DNA of 64,000 bases from Halorussus rarus (GCF_003369835.1 NZ_QPMJ01000003.1:124001-188000); one strand, 5' to 3'; shown: positions 26,517 through 34,886, counted from the first letter of the stretch. Numbers and translations are program-made. Notes: generated from the letters alone by a model not told the origin.

Positions 26517-27131
26517 ATGTCGGGACTCATCGAACGACTCCAGGACCGGACCGCGAGCGGCGACGAGCAGCTGCGAGTCCTCGACGTCGAGGGCGAGGAG
26601 ACCGACGACGTCCTCGACGCGCTCGGTCCCGAGACGCGCCGGGCGGTGTACCGGACTCTGTTCGAGTCGCCGGCCACGCCCTCGGAACTCGCCGAGCGCG
26701 TCGACACCTCGGTCCAGAACCTCCACTACCACCTCTCGACGCTCGAGGAGGCGGGCCTCATCGCGCCGGTCGACACCCGCTACTCCGAGAAGGGCAACGA
26801 GATGACGGTGTACGCGCCCGCCACCGACCCCCTCGTGCTGGTCGGCGACAGCGACGTCCGGCCGCAGGTCCGACACTCGCTGGCGGACGTCGTCGGCGGG
26901 CTCGGCATCCTGGCGGGCGCCAGCCTGCTGGTCCAGTGGGGCGTCGAGCGGCTCGCCAGCCCCGCGGTCGGCCGGGGCACCGTTGTCGGACCGGCGAGTC
27001 CGGCCGCCGACCCGACGACGGCCCGCGAGACCCTCGCGTGGGTCGTCTTCGACCTCGCGGAGCCCGGGGTCGTCTTCTTCTGCGGCTGTCTGGTCGTCGT
27101 CGCGGTCGCGGCGCTCGCGATGAAGCGGTAG
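26517..27131 (+). CDS. ArsR-type winged-helix protein with two C-terminal membrane helices
   Basis: The 204-residue protein has a winged helix at about residues 30-95 (LDALGPETRRAVYRTLFESP, TPSELAERVDTSVQNLHYHL, LEEAGLIAPVDTRYSEKGNE). Two hydrophobic segments follow, about 120-140 and 177-201 (VVFFCGCLVVVAVAALAM). A DNA-binding domain fixed to the inner face of the membrane suggests signalling by membrane proximity or proteolytic release. It follows the subtilisin-like gene by 70 bp and may be its regulator or substrate, which is inference. Confidence 0.82.
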   Translation: MSGLIERLQDRTASGDEQLRVLDVEGEETDDVLDALGPETRRAVYRTLFESPATPSELAERVDTSVQNLHYHLSTLEEAGLIAPVDTRYSEKGNEMTVYAPATDPLVLVGDSDVRPQVRHSLADVVGGLGILAGASLLVQWGVERLASPAVGRGTVVGPASPAADPTTARETLAWVVFDLAEPGVVFFCGCLVVVAVAALAMKR

Positions 27132-27165
27132 CCGGCCGAAAAGAGCGCGGATCGGGCTCGCGAGT

Positions 27166-28179
27166 TCAGTTCCGGAAGAGCCCGAGGACGACGCCGACTC
27201 CCAGCACCGCGAGCACGCCGCCGGCCGCGATCATCCCGACGCCGCTCAGGAACCGGTCGCCGGACTCGCCGGCGCTCGAACCGTTCGCGCCGCCGCCCGA
27301 GACGGTTCCGATCGTCGTCGCGGTGTCGTTCGCCGACGCGCCGCTCTCCTCGGCCGAGTTGGCGGTCTCCTCGAAGACGACGACGCGTCCCTCGGCCGCG
27401 ACCTCGCCGGTCGCGTTCGGGCCGTCGTACAGCCGCACGTCGTACGAACCTGGAGCCAGCGGCGCGTTTAACGACGTCTCGGAGCTGGCCTCGACGACGC
27501 GGGTCTCGTTGTCGTCGACGACCGCCAGCGTGGGCTCGTCGGTCCCCGCCCGGTTCGTGTGGAACAGGACGGTCGCGCGCCCGTCACCGTCCCGGTCGCG
27601 GACGGTTCCGTTGACGACGTAGTTGACCTCGGGGCCGCCGACCGAGACGGTGACGGCATCGGCGCCGCCGAACAGCACCTTTACCGAGGCGGTCCGGTTC
27701 TGCGTCACCTCCGTGATGGCCTGGACGGCGGGGCCGTCCGCGGCGGTCCCGCTCTCCTCGTCGGAGTCCGTTGCCGTCGACTCGCAGTCGGTTTTGCAGA
27801 CGATCCTCCCGTCGGCTTCCGCCAGGACCGTCTCGCTCCGGTACACCCTGACGGCCACGTCCTGTTCGCCGAAGTCGCTCAGGTCCAGCGTGACGTTGAA
27901 CGTTTGCTCGTCGGTGACCGCGGTCGTGTCCGTCAGTAAGAACGTGTCTCCTTCGACGTTGACACTGAGGGTGGTACCGGGCGACAGGTCCGTCTCGCCG
28001 CGGATCGTCTGGTTCGCGCCGGCTTCGAGGACCAGCTCCTCGCCGTCGGTGACGATGGCGGTTCCGTTCCCGTCGGGAGCCGCGGTCGCCGACGCTGCGG
28101 GTGTCGACGCCGCGGTGCCCGACGCGACTGCGAGGAGGGCGACCAGTGCGGCGGCCAACGCACGCCTTCCGGAGGTCAT
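27166..28179 (-). CDS. surface-anchored haloarchaeal protein (DUF7827/BGTF-like)
   Basis: This 337-residue protein has a signal peptide (RRALAAALVALLAVASGTAA), beta-rich Ig-like extracellular domains with several N-x-T/S sites, a Ser/Ala/Gly/Asn-rich linker and a C-terminal membrane helix (GMIAAGGVLAVLGVGVVLGL) ending in FRN. The organisation matches haloarchaeal surface glycoproteins of the DUF7827/BGTF group. It is convergent with the membrane winged-helix gene and shares the repeat-bounded interval with it. Confidence 0.75.
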   Translation of the reverse strand: MTSGRRALAAALVALLAVASGTAASTPAASATAAPDGNGTAIVTDGEELVLEAGANQTIRGETDLSPGTTLSVNVEGDTFLLTDTTAVTDEQTFNVTLDLSDFGEQDVAVRVYRSETVLAEADGRIVCKTDCESTATDSDEESGTAADGPAVQAITEVTQNRTASVKVLFGGADAVTVSVGGPEVNYVVNGTVRDRDGDGRATVLFHTNRAGTDEPTLAVVDDNETRVVEASSETSLNAPLAPGSYDVRLYDGPNATGEVAAEGRVVVFEETANSAEESGASANDTATTIGTVSGGGANGSSAGESGDRFLSGVGMIAAGGVLAVLGVGVVLGLFRN

Positions 28180-28356
28180 CCGCTCACCCCCGTTCGCTCC
28201 GGTCGTCCGGTCTCGGAGGGAGGCAGTACGTCGTTCGTCGGTTTCGTCGGGGACATGCGAGTCGACAGACGCAACCGCCCCAAAAAGCTGTCACGTTAGC
28301 TTAATTTGGGATTTAACCCAGGAGTCCGACGGAGGTCGGCGGGGTCTCTTGACTCG

Positions 28357-28432
28357 GTAACTTCGTCACGTACTTGTCCTACCGGTCCTGATTCCCGGCC
28401 AATGGATTACCCCGAGTCCCGGCGGGCGCTGG
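28357..28432 (+). repeat. imperfect direct repeat, right copy (polyprenyl synthase promoter and start)
   Basis: This copy contains the promoter region and first codons (MDYPESRRAL) of the polyprenyl synthase gene. The left copy gives the equivalent residues MESPETRRAL in the subtilisin-like gene. One base is inserted in the leader relative to the left copy. The two copies bound a three-gene interval. Confidence 0.7.
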
Positions 28433-29244
28433 TCGAGGACCGGCTGGAGGTCGTCCTCGACCGGGTCGAACCGACGGAACTCGCCGAGGAGGTCCGCCAC
28501 GTCGCGCTGTCGGGGGGCAAGCGCGTCCGGCCGACCGTCACCGTGCTCTCCTGCGAAGCGGCCGGGGGCGAGGCCGAGGACGCGGTCGACTTCGCGGTTG
28601 GGATCGAACTGGTCCACGACGCCTCGCTGGTCGTCGACGACGTCATCGACCGGTCGGACACCCGTCGGGGGAACGCGAGCGCGTGGGCCGAGTTCGGCTA
28701 CGCGCCCGCCATCGTCGCCAGCGACGGCCTCATCGGCGAGGCCTTCGAGCTGTTCTCGCCCGACCCCCGGGCGATGGAGGCGGTCGCCGACGCGATGGTC
28801 GAACTCGGCGAGGGCGAGGCGACCGAACTCGTCGCCCGGCCGGCCGGCCGCGAGGAGTACATGGAGCTGGCCCGCCGGAAGACCGGGGCGCTGTTCCGGG
28901 CCGCCGCCGAACTCGGCGCCATCGCGGCCGACGCCGACCCCGCGACCGTCGAGGCGTTCGGCGAGTACGCCGAGAAGGTCGGCGTCGCGTTCCAGATCCG
29001 CGACGACGTGCTCGACGCGACCGCCGACGCCGACGACCTGGGCAAGCCGACCGGCCACGACGCCGAGATGGGCCGGCCCTCCATCGTCCGGGTGACCGAC
29101 CTCGACGCCGACGAGGCGGCCGCCCTCGCCCACCGGCAGTCCGACGAGGCGCTGGCCGCGCTCGACCGGGCGGCCACGCCCGACCTCGCGGCGACCGACT
29201 ACCTCCGGGACCTCGCGGAGTTCGTCGTCACCCGCGAGCACTAG
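28402..29244 (+). CDS. polyprenyl diphosphate synthase family protein
   Basis: The 280-residue enzyme elongates isoprenoid diphosphates, giving chains for archaeal lipids or quinones. It has the GGKRVRP motif, the first Asp-rich motif DDVIDRSDTRRG and the second DDVLDATADADDLGK, all near expected positions. It is shorter than typical GGPP synthases (about 320-350), so the exact chain length is uncertain. The start MDYPESRRALVEDRLE follows a promoter region nearly duplicated upstream of the subtilisin-like gene. Confidence 0.88.
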   Translation: MDYPESRRALVEDRLEVVLDRVEPTELAEEVRHVALSGGKRVRPTVTVLSCEAAGGEAEDAVDFAVGIELVHDASLVVDDVIDRSDTRRGNASAWAEFGYAPAIVASDGLIGEAFELFSPDPRAMEAVADAMVELGEGEATELVARPAGREEYMELARRKTGALFRAAAELGAIAADADPATVEAFGEYAEKVGVAFQIRDDVLDATADADDLGKPTGHDAEMGRPSIVRVTDLDADEAAALAHRQSDEALAALDRAATPDLAATDYLRDLAEFVVTREH

Positions 29245-29366
29245 CAGGCGTTTTCCACCGAGCGGCGGACTACGGTGCGTCACGGGTCGGTGGTGAGACT
29301 GTTCCTTTGCTCCGAGCGCTCCGGAATCGATGGTGAGTACAGAGCGTGTATCTCTCGTAATCGCCT

Positions 29367-29906
29367 TCAGTTCCGTTCTTTCAAACCCTGCACAGTATCC
29401 GTTGTTTCAGGGTTGTTCTCACACTGTCCATCATCGTATATTGAGAGGCGACTTTCGAATTCTACTTCGTTCTTCTCGAGTATCACCACCTCTGGTGAGC
29501 AACCCTGATTAGTTGGAAAATCTTCGTACGTTTGTCTGTAATCAGTCGGCCCAATCTGATGCCACGTTTCTCCGGCATCTATGCTAACATTCACGAGAAA
29601 GTCTGAATGACACGGTGGGACAAACTGCACAACCCACGAATTAGCAATTGTTCCCTCATCAGGAGTCGCCGCTGAAAGTTCGCCTTCCTTCCGATAGGTA
29701 GCTTCCCCGCCATTACCTTGGACGAGTAGGTAGTAATCCAGCGTTTGTCGAGTCCGATTGGTAACCTCGGCCCCGACTAACGGTGGCACACTCGGTTCGG
29801 TTGATTGGGCTTGGTTTCCCCAATCTGAACACCCGGCAAGACTCGTTAGAAGCGTCGCTCCCCCTGCCAGCACTGCACGTCGTCGAATGAGGCCGGAGGA
29901 AGACAT
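29367..29906 (-). CDS. Tat-exported lipoprotein of unknown function
   Basis: A 179-residue protein with a twin-arginine signal and lipobox: IRRRAVLAGGATLLTSLAGC, then the acidic/polar mature part. The mature region holds Cys residues (VPPCHSDF, NQGCSPEV, GQCENNPET) that could form disulfides. No domain is recognised. The codon use is visibly richer in A/T than its neighbours, which hints at recent acquisition. Confidence 0.75.
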   Translation of the reverse strand: MSSSGLIRRRAVLAGGATLLTSLAGCSDWGNQAQSTEPSVPPLVGAEVTNRTRQTLDYYLLVQGNGGEATYRKEGELSAATPDEGTIANSWVVQFVPPCHSDFLVNVSIDAGETWHQIGPTDYRQTYEDFPTNQGCSPEVVILEKNEVEFESRLSIYDDGQCENNPETTDTVQGLKERN

Positions 29907-30054
29907 TCATCTCGGCTACGATATGTCATCGTATGTATCTAATGGTGGTCTATCAGAATAGAGAGACGATAAGTTCGCACCACGCATCGAGCAACTCACG
30001 TTCTGGTCTGCGTCGACGTGTAGGCCGACCACGACTGGCTAGCCCGTCCCATCG

Positions 30055-31161
30055 CTACCCGACCTGCTCGGCCCGCCGGGACCGCCGCGACTCAGCGATG
30101 GCGAACGCGAGCGTACTGGTGAGCCCCAGCAGCGTTCCGATGGTGAGCATGACCGCGAGGTAGGTCAGCCGGGGCAGGTCGAGCGGAACCCGGCTCAGGA
30201 AGTACGCGCTGATTGCGTGGAGCACCAGGGCGATAGAGAGGACGTAGAACGGCGCGTTGAGGTAGCGCCACTGAAAGCGGTCGGCCAGGTACTCGTCGGT
30301 GATCTGACCGAGGCTGGTGGTGATGCCCGCGGCGGTGAACCACGTCACCGCGCCATATACCAGCGCCGCGAGGACGTGGAGCGGCCCCACCGCGCCGCCG
30401 GTCTCGCCCTTGACCGTCTCGAGCATCTCGACGCCGCGGACCCCGCCGATGACCAGCAGCGCCGCGGCGACGACGTAGGTGATGAGCGTGACCCGGCCGG
30501 CGTAGAGGCTGTTGCGGGCCTTCTCGGCCGCCCGGTCGAGCAGGCGCTCGACGCCGAGACCCCGACCGAGGACGTAGAGGCCGAGCAGCCCGGAGGTGAC
30601 GCCGAACACCGCCGCGCCGGGCAACCCGAGCAGGTCCGAGACGATCGAGAGCGGGTAGATGAGCAGCAGGATGCCCAGCGGGACGAGGATGGTCCCGCGT
30701 GTCTCGGGGTCGTCGAGCACCTGCTTGATGGTGTAGTACATCGACTCGAGGTCCTGGGCCTGGCGGACGACCACCCGGCGGACGCCGTCGATGGGGACCC
30801 GCGACCGGATGACCGGGATGACGCTCTCGTCCTGGGCGCCGTCGGTCACGATGACCGCCTGTATCTCCTCGCTGGTCGAGAGGCTGGCCAGCACCTCGTC
30901 GACCTCGTCGCCGACCGCCCGGTTGGCCGCGATGTCGCCGCCCTCGGTGCCGGTCACGACCGCGACCTCGACCGTCTCGTCGTCGATGCGGTCGGCGAGG
31001 TGGACCCCCTCGAACATGACGTTGACGTCGCTGTCCTCGGGGTCGGCCGTGGCTAACGCCACCGCGGCGGCCTCGACGTCGTCGCGACCGATGACCGGCG
31101 TGTCGAAGTCCGTCTTGCGACCGAGGTCGTCGTCGAGGTCCACGCACAGGACCAGCAGCAT
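30055..31161 (-). CDS. DUF373 family membrane protein
   Basis: The 368-residue protein is an archaea-specific DUF373 member. The N-terminal soluble domain starts MLLVLCVDLDDDLGRKTDFD and contains GGDIAANRAVGDEVDEVLAS and VTDGAQDESVIPVIRSRVPI. The C-terminal half has about six hydrophobic helices. The soluble domain has a Rossmann-like pattern. Biochemical function is unknown. The ATG at 31161 is the conserved start. Confidence 0.88.
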   Translation of the reverse strand: MLLVLCVDLDDDLGRKTDFDTPVIGRDDVEAAAVALATADPEDSDVNVMFEGVHLADRIDDETVEVAVVTGTEGGDIAANRAVGDEVDEVLASLSTSEEIQAVIVTDGAQDESVIPVIRSRVPIDGVRRVVVRQAQDLESMYYTIKQVLDDPETRGTILVPLGILLLIYPLSIVSDLLGLPGAAVFGVTSGLLGLYVLGRGLGVERLLDRAAEKARNSLYAGRVTLITYVVAAALLVIGGVRGVEMLETVKGETGGAVGPLHVLAALVYGAVTWFTAAGITTSLGQITDEYLADRFQWRYLNAPFYVLSIALVLHAISAYFLSRVPLDLPRLTYLAVMLTIGTLLGLTSTLAFAIAESRRSRRAEQVG

Positions 31162-31279
31162 TACTCGGGGCTATGCGGCCGGGGTTTAACTTCTTTCGGG
31201 ACGGGTGCCGGAGGTCGGAAACCGATTGCCACTCGGTACCGTTTCGAGCGCCGCATCCGGCGATATGGTAACAGAAAGT

Positions 31280-31287
31280 TAATATAC
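31280..31287 (+). promoter_or_regulatory. TATA box of the glycosyltransferase gene
   Basis: The sequence aatatacc, in ttaatatacc, lies about 40 bp upstream of the ATG at 31323 and would give a leader of roughly 12-15 nt. Confidence 0.55.
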
Positions 31288-31322
31288 CGACAGTTTGGAC
31301 TTCGATTCAACAGGTCCCCTCC

Positions 31323-32597
31323 ATGCCCCCAACAATCGCAGTCGCCCACTATCCGGAAGGTGCTGGCCACGCTACGCGCATGCTAGCCATCGCCAACGCG
31401 CTCCGCGACCGGGGCGCCGAGGTGCTGCTGGCCGGCGGCGGCGCCGGCACCGAGTTCGTCTCGCTCCACGGGTACGACGAGTTCGAGCCGACGACCGTCG
31501 ACTACATCGACACCTACCAGGGCGGGTCGCTCGGGCAGGTCCTCGCCCGGAGCGTCCCCGCCAGCGCCCGCCGGGTCGCCGAGTACGTCGACTGGCTCGG
31601 CGAGACAGACCCCGACGCGCTGGTCACCGACGACATGTTCGCCGCGATGGCCGCCTCCCGGACCGACGTGCCCCTCTACGTCCTGAAACACGACGTCCCC
31701 GGCCTCTACCGCGACCCCGTCGAGCGGAGCGGCGCCCGGTTCCACACGGCGTTCCAGTCGGCGGTCACCCGGGAGTTCTTCTACCCCGCCGTCTGGCCGC
31801 CCGCGGCCATCGACCCCGACTTCGCGACCCGCATTCCGCCGGTCTCGCTGGACGAGCCCGATCGGGAACTGGACGAATGCGACCGGGATGGCGGCGGCGA
31901 GGTGCGCGAGGCCGCCGACGTCGTCCTCGTGCCGAGCCACTACTCGGAGTTCGACCGCCTCGCGGCCCGCCTCGAACGCGAGGGCCACGACGTGCTCCAC
32001 GTCGGCGCCGACGACTGGGAGCCCGTCCCGTCTCTGCTCCCGTACATCAGGGGCGCCGACGCGGTGGTCTGCTCGGGCTACTCGACCGTCATGGACGCCG
32101 CGGTCGCCGGCACGCCCTGCGTCGTCTGGCCCGAGACCGACGAGCAGGAGGCGGTCGCCGAGCAGTTGGCCCGGCCCGACGTCGACGGGTTCGCCGTGGC
32201 CGACGACGCCCTCGACGTGCTCGACGCCGTCGAGTCGCCGCCCTCGGCGACCCCGTCGGACAACGGGGCCGACGTCGTCGCCGAGCGGGTGGTCGAGGAC
32301 CTCGCCGGCATCGCGGAATCGCGGATCGACGGGTCATCGCCGGCCGTCGCATCGTCGCCGGTCCCGGTCCCCGACGGCGGTCGGTCGCCGACGCGCCGGC
32401 GGACGGCCCTGTTCGACGGCGGGAAGGGACTGTCGCTCGCCGTCCGGACGCTGCTCGGCGTCGGTCTGTCGGTGCGGGACGCCCGGACCCGGCTCGTCGG
32501 GCGGGCCGAGCGTGCCGCGGCGTCGACGCTGAGCGGTGTCCTGCTGGCGGTGCTGGTCGTCAAGGGACTGACGGCGCGGGGACGGACGCGGCGATAG
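31323..32597 (+). CDS. MurG/UGT-like glycosyltransferase
   Basis: A 424-residue GT-B type protein. The N-terminus (IAVAHYPEGAGHATRMLAIA, NALRDRGAEVLLAGGG) is the acceptor-side Rossmann domain with the GxGH motif. The C-terminal domain contains ADAVVCSGYSTVMDAAVAGT then PCVVWPETDEQEAVAEQL, the usual nucleotide-sugar-binding segment of MurG/UGT enzymes. The last 80 residues are Arg-rich with a weakly hydrophobic segment (LSGVLLAVLVVKGL). Donor and acceptor are unknown. Confidence 0.8.
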   Translation: MPPTIAVAHYPEGAGHATRMLAIANALRDRGAEVLLAGGGAGTEFVSLHGYDEFEPTTVDYIDTYQGGSLGQVLARSVPASARRVAEYVDWLGETDPDALVTDDMFAAMAASRTDVPLYVLKHDVPGLYRDPVERSGARFHTAFQSAVTREFFYPAVWPPAAIDPDFATRIPPVSLDEPDRELDECDRDGGGEVREAADVVLVPSHYSEFDRLAARLEREGHDVLHVGADDWEPVPSLLPYIRGADAVVCSGYSTVMDAAVAGTPCVVWPETDEQEAVAEQLARPDVDGFAVADDALDVLDAVESPPSATPSDNGADVVAERVVEDLAGIAESRIDGSSPAVASSPVPVPDGGRSPTRRRTALFDGGKGLSLAVRTLLGVGLSVRDARTRLVGRAERAAASTLSGVLLAVLVVKGLTARGRTRR

Positions 32598-32658
32598 CGG
32601 CCGACGTACCTCGTTTCGCACGCTTTTTGAGGCTCGGCGCGCTATCCTGGGCTAACGA

Positions 32659-33651
32659 ATGATCTCGAAGGGCTGCGAACAGTGCGCCAAGGGGGGCAAG
32701 ATGGTGCTCTTCGTCTACGGCTACTGCGACCAGCGGGACTGCTTCTACTGTCCCCTCGGCGAGAACCGCAAGAACGTCACCGACGTCTACGCCAACGAGC
32801 GGAAGGTCGAGTCCGACGAGGACGTCGTCGCCGAGGCCGAGCGCATGGACGCGCTGGGCACCTCCATCACCGGCGGGGAGCCCCAGGAGGCGATGGAAAA
32901 GACCTGTCGGTACCTCTCGCTGCTCAAGGAGGAGTTCGGCGAGGACCACCACACGCACCTCTACACCGGCATCACGGGCGGCCGCGAGAACATGCGCCGG
33001 CTCTCGGAGGCCGGCCTCGACGAGATCCGGTTCCACCCGCCGCTGGACCTCTGGGGCGAGATGCACGGCACCGAGTGGGAGGACATCCTCTACGTCGCCC
33101 GCGAGGAGGGGCTGACCCCCGCGTTCGAGATTCCGGGCATCCGGGCCGAGGAGGAGTTCCTCGAGTTCTTGGACGAGGGCGCCGCGGAGTTCTGCAACGT
33201 CAACGAGTTCGAGATGAGCGACGGCAACTTCCGCCGGATGCAGGAGGAGGGCTACGAGCTCCAGGACGGTCACATGAGCGCGGTCGAGGGGTCGAAGGAG
33301 ATCCTCGACCAGATGGGCGACCACGACCGGGTGTACTTCTGCACCTCCGTGTTCAAGGACGCCGCCCAGCACCGCAACCGGATGAAGCGCATGGCCCGGA
33401 ACATCCGTCGGGAGTTCGACGAGGTGACCGACGACGGGACGCTGGTGTACGGCAAGACGTGGGAGACGAGACAGCGCCTCGAGGAGCTCGGCGTGCCCGA
33501 GGAGTTCTACACCGTCAAGTCCGACCACGTCGAGCTGGCGTGGTGGCTGCTCGAGGAGATGGTCCAGGAGGGCGACGTCGAGAAGGGCGAGATCGTCGAG
33601 CAGTACCCCACCGTCGACGGCCAGGTGGTCGAGCGGACGCCGCTGGCCTGA
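32659..33651 (+). CDS. radical SAM protein with CX4CX2C cluster motif
   Basis: A 330-residue radical SAM protein (MISKGCEQCAKGGKMVLFVY). The cluster motif reads YCDQRDCFYCPLGE, that is C-x4-C-x2-C and not the common C-x3-C-x2-C. An extra pair GCEQC lies at the N-terminus. Other family segments are TSITGGEPQEAMEK and HTHLYTGITGG. Archaeal members are annotated only as radical SAM or PFL-activase-like. Substrate is unknown. A 32-bp copy of its 3' end recurs 115 bp past the stop. Confidence 0.85.
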   Translation: MISKGCEQCAKGGKMVLFVYGYCDQRDCFYCPLGENRKNVTDVYANERKVESDEDVVAEAERMDALGTSITGGEPQEAMEKTCRYLSLLKEEFGEDHHTHLYTGITGGRENMRRLSEAGLDEIRFHPPLDLWGEMHGTEWEDILYVAREEGLTPAFEIPGIRAEEEFLEFLDEGAAEFCNVNEFEMSDGNFRRMQEEGYELQDGHMSAVEGSKEILDQMGDHDRVYFCTSVFKDAAQHRNRMKRMARNIRREFDEVTDDGTLVYGKTWETRQRLEELGVPEEFYTVKSDHVELAWWLLEEMVQEGDVEKGEIVEQYPTVDGQVVERTPLA

Positions 33652-33652
33652 G
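33621..33652 (+). repeat. direct repeat, left copy (3' end of the radical SAM gene)
   Basis: These 32 bp encode the last residues of the radical SAM protein (QVVERTPLA and stop). They match 33768-33799 at 29 of 32 positions. The two copies enclose copy 3 of the intergenic hairpin repeat. Confidence 0.75.
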
Positions 33653-33657
33653 TCGCT

Positions 33658-33760
33658 GCGAGCGAACGCAGTGAGCGAGCAGGATTTTGGTCCAGCTTTT
33701 ACCAGCGAGGGAGCTACGGGCGGCCGAAGGCCGCGCGAGCGACCGAGCGCAGTAAAAGGT
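33658..33760 (+). repeat. hairpin-forming intergenic repeat, copy 3
   Basis: It has the box gcgagcgaacgcagtgagcg, then agcttttac, a small central hairpin (gcggcc-gaa-ggccgc, 33720-33734) and the 3' box gaccgagcgcagtaaaaggt. The outer arms agcttttac/gtaaaaggt pair eight of nine positions. It begins 6 bp after the radical SAM stop codon, in the same orientation. Confidence 0.75.
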
Positions 33761-33767
33761 GGTCGCG

Positions 33768-33799
33768 CCAGGTCGTCGAACGGACGCCGCTGGCGTGAG
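33768..33799 (+). repeat. direct repeat, right copy (duplicated gene tail)
   Basis: This is a non-coding near-copy of the last 32 bp of the radical SAM gene, including the stop. With the left copy it flanks hairpin repeat copy 3, as expected if an insertion duplicated its target or if the gene tail was duplicated. Confidence 0.75.
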
Positions 33800-33827
33800 A
33801 TCCGGTCGCGCCGTCTCCTTCTGCCTC

Positions 33828-34568
33828 TCACTCTGGTGTCGTGGCGGCATCCTCGTCCTCGGATTCCGCGGTCGTCTCGGTGGTCGTTTCAGTTGCGGTC
33901 TCGGTTGTGGTTTCAGTTGTCGTTTCGGTAGTCGTTGCGGTGGTCGTTTCAGTCGTGGTCTCGGTCGTCGTTGCGGTGGTCGTCGTCTCCGCGGTCGTCT
34001 CCGTAGTCGTGGGTGTTCGTTCGGTCGTCGTCTCGGTCTCGGTCGTGGTTCCGGTGGTCCCCGATTCGGTCCCCTTGGTGGTCGTCTCGGTCGTCGTCGG
34101 TCCATCCGGCGCGGTCTCGTCGGTCGACGTCGACTTCCGGGACCCGGTCCCGGCCGTCCCGGAGCCGTCGTCCCCAGCGGGCGTCTCGTCCCCGCACGAG
34201 CCGTCCTCGAACAGCCGGACCTGGAAGTTCCCGCAGAAGCTGCGCTTGCCGGTCGGGCGGAAGCGATAGGCCTCGCCGACGGACGGCGAGGGCGAGTCGG
34301 AGCTCACGAGCAGGTAGAACTTCGTGCCGCTGCACGTCCGGCATCTGAACAGATTGCCGTCGTTGCACAGGCTCGACCCGACGTACTCGAACAGTTTGAC
34401 GGTGCCGTCCTCCTCGGCGATCATCTCCTCGGACCCTCTGGTCACCCAGCCCGTAATTACGGAACGCGAACCGGTGGTCGTCCCCGGTACCAGGTCTGTT
34501 CCCAGAACCCCGGCCAGCAGCGCGCCCCCGGCGCTGAGGAATCCCCGGCGCGATGTCTCGTCCGTCAT
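33828..34568 (-). CDS. Tat-exported protein with cysteine-rich head and Thr/Glu repeat stalk
   Basis: The 246-residue protein starts MTDETSRRGFLSAGGALLAG, a twin-arginine signal. The head (about residues 35-130) holds Cys residues in SSLCNDGNLFRCRTCSGTKF, RSFCGNF and DGSCGDE, a set fitting disulfides or metal binding. The C-terminal third is a low-complexity run of TTTETTTE-type repeats, like a mucin-like glycosylated stalk, ending EDEDAATTPE. No membrane anchor follows, so it may be released. The chosen start is the first ATG giving an N-terminal Tat signal. Confidence 0.75.
   Translation of the reverse strand: MTDETSRRGFLSAGGALLAGVLGTDLVPGTTTGSRSVITGWVTRGSEEMIAEEDGTVKLFEYVGSSLCNDGNLFRCRTCSGTKFYLLVSSDSPSPSVGEAYRFRPTGKRSFCGNFQVRLFEDGSCGDETPAGDDGSGTAGTGSRKSTSTDETAPDGPTTTETTTKGTESGTTGTTTETETTTERTPTTTETTAETTTTATTTETTTETTTATTTETTTETTTETATETTTETTAESEDEDAATTPE
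33850..34035 (-). repeat. low-complexity Thr/Glu codon repeat
   Basis: Degenerate hexamer-to-nonamer units encoding TTE and TTTE are repeated many times within the secreted-protein gene. Such tracts tend to change length by slippage. Confidence 0.7.
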
Positions 34569-34886
34569 TCCCGTTCTCTCTCCCCTAATACGGATGGAAG
34601 GTAATAACGTGCATAGTAACCAATGTGATGGTTTCCTTCGCGGGTATTCCGACGGACCCATGGCCGGCCGACAGCGTCGTGTTCGACGAGCAACGGCATT
34701 CTGCCGGCAATCGCCGAACCCTCAACCGTTCGAACTGCCCTCCCTCGGGACCGAGTGGCTCGGCGTCGGCGCGTTCCTCGCGGTCGCGCGGCGCCGCTAC
34801 CGGCTGTACATCTACACGTCGGGCGGGGCGGCGTAACACGCGGTAGCGGCTGTTTTCGGTGACTTTGGGGGTTCGCTCCCGTACAC
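34569..34886. other. intergenic region with no supported gene
   Basis: No conserved protein, RNA gene or repeat is recognised here. A 58-codon plus-strand frame at 34660-34836 (MAGRQRRVRRATAFCRQ, ending RRRYRLYIYTSGGAA) is basic and unlike haloarchaeal proteins, and I do not support it as a gene. The part next to 34568 would hold the promoter of the Tat-exported protein. Confidence 0.4.

Noticed and set aside
33850-34035. Possible CRISPR-like repeat array
   Set aside because: The short degenerate units lie inside a coding frame and encode TTE repeats. There are no constant repeats with unique spacers.
34660-34836. 58-codon frame in the gap after the Tat-exported protein
   Set aside because: It is Arg-rich, has no promoter at a suitable distance and does not show the acidic composition of genes in this genome.
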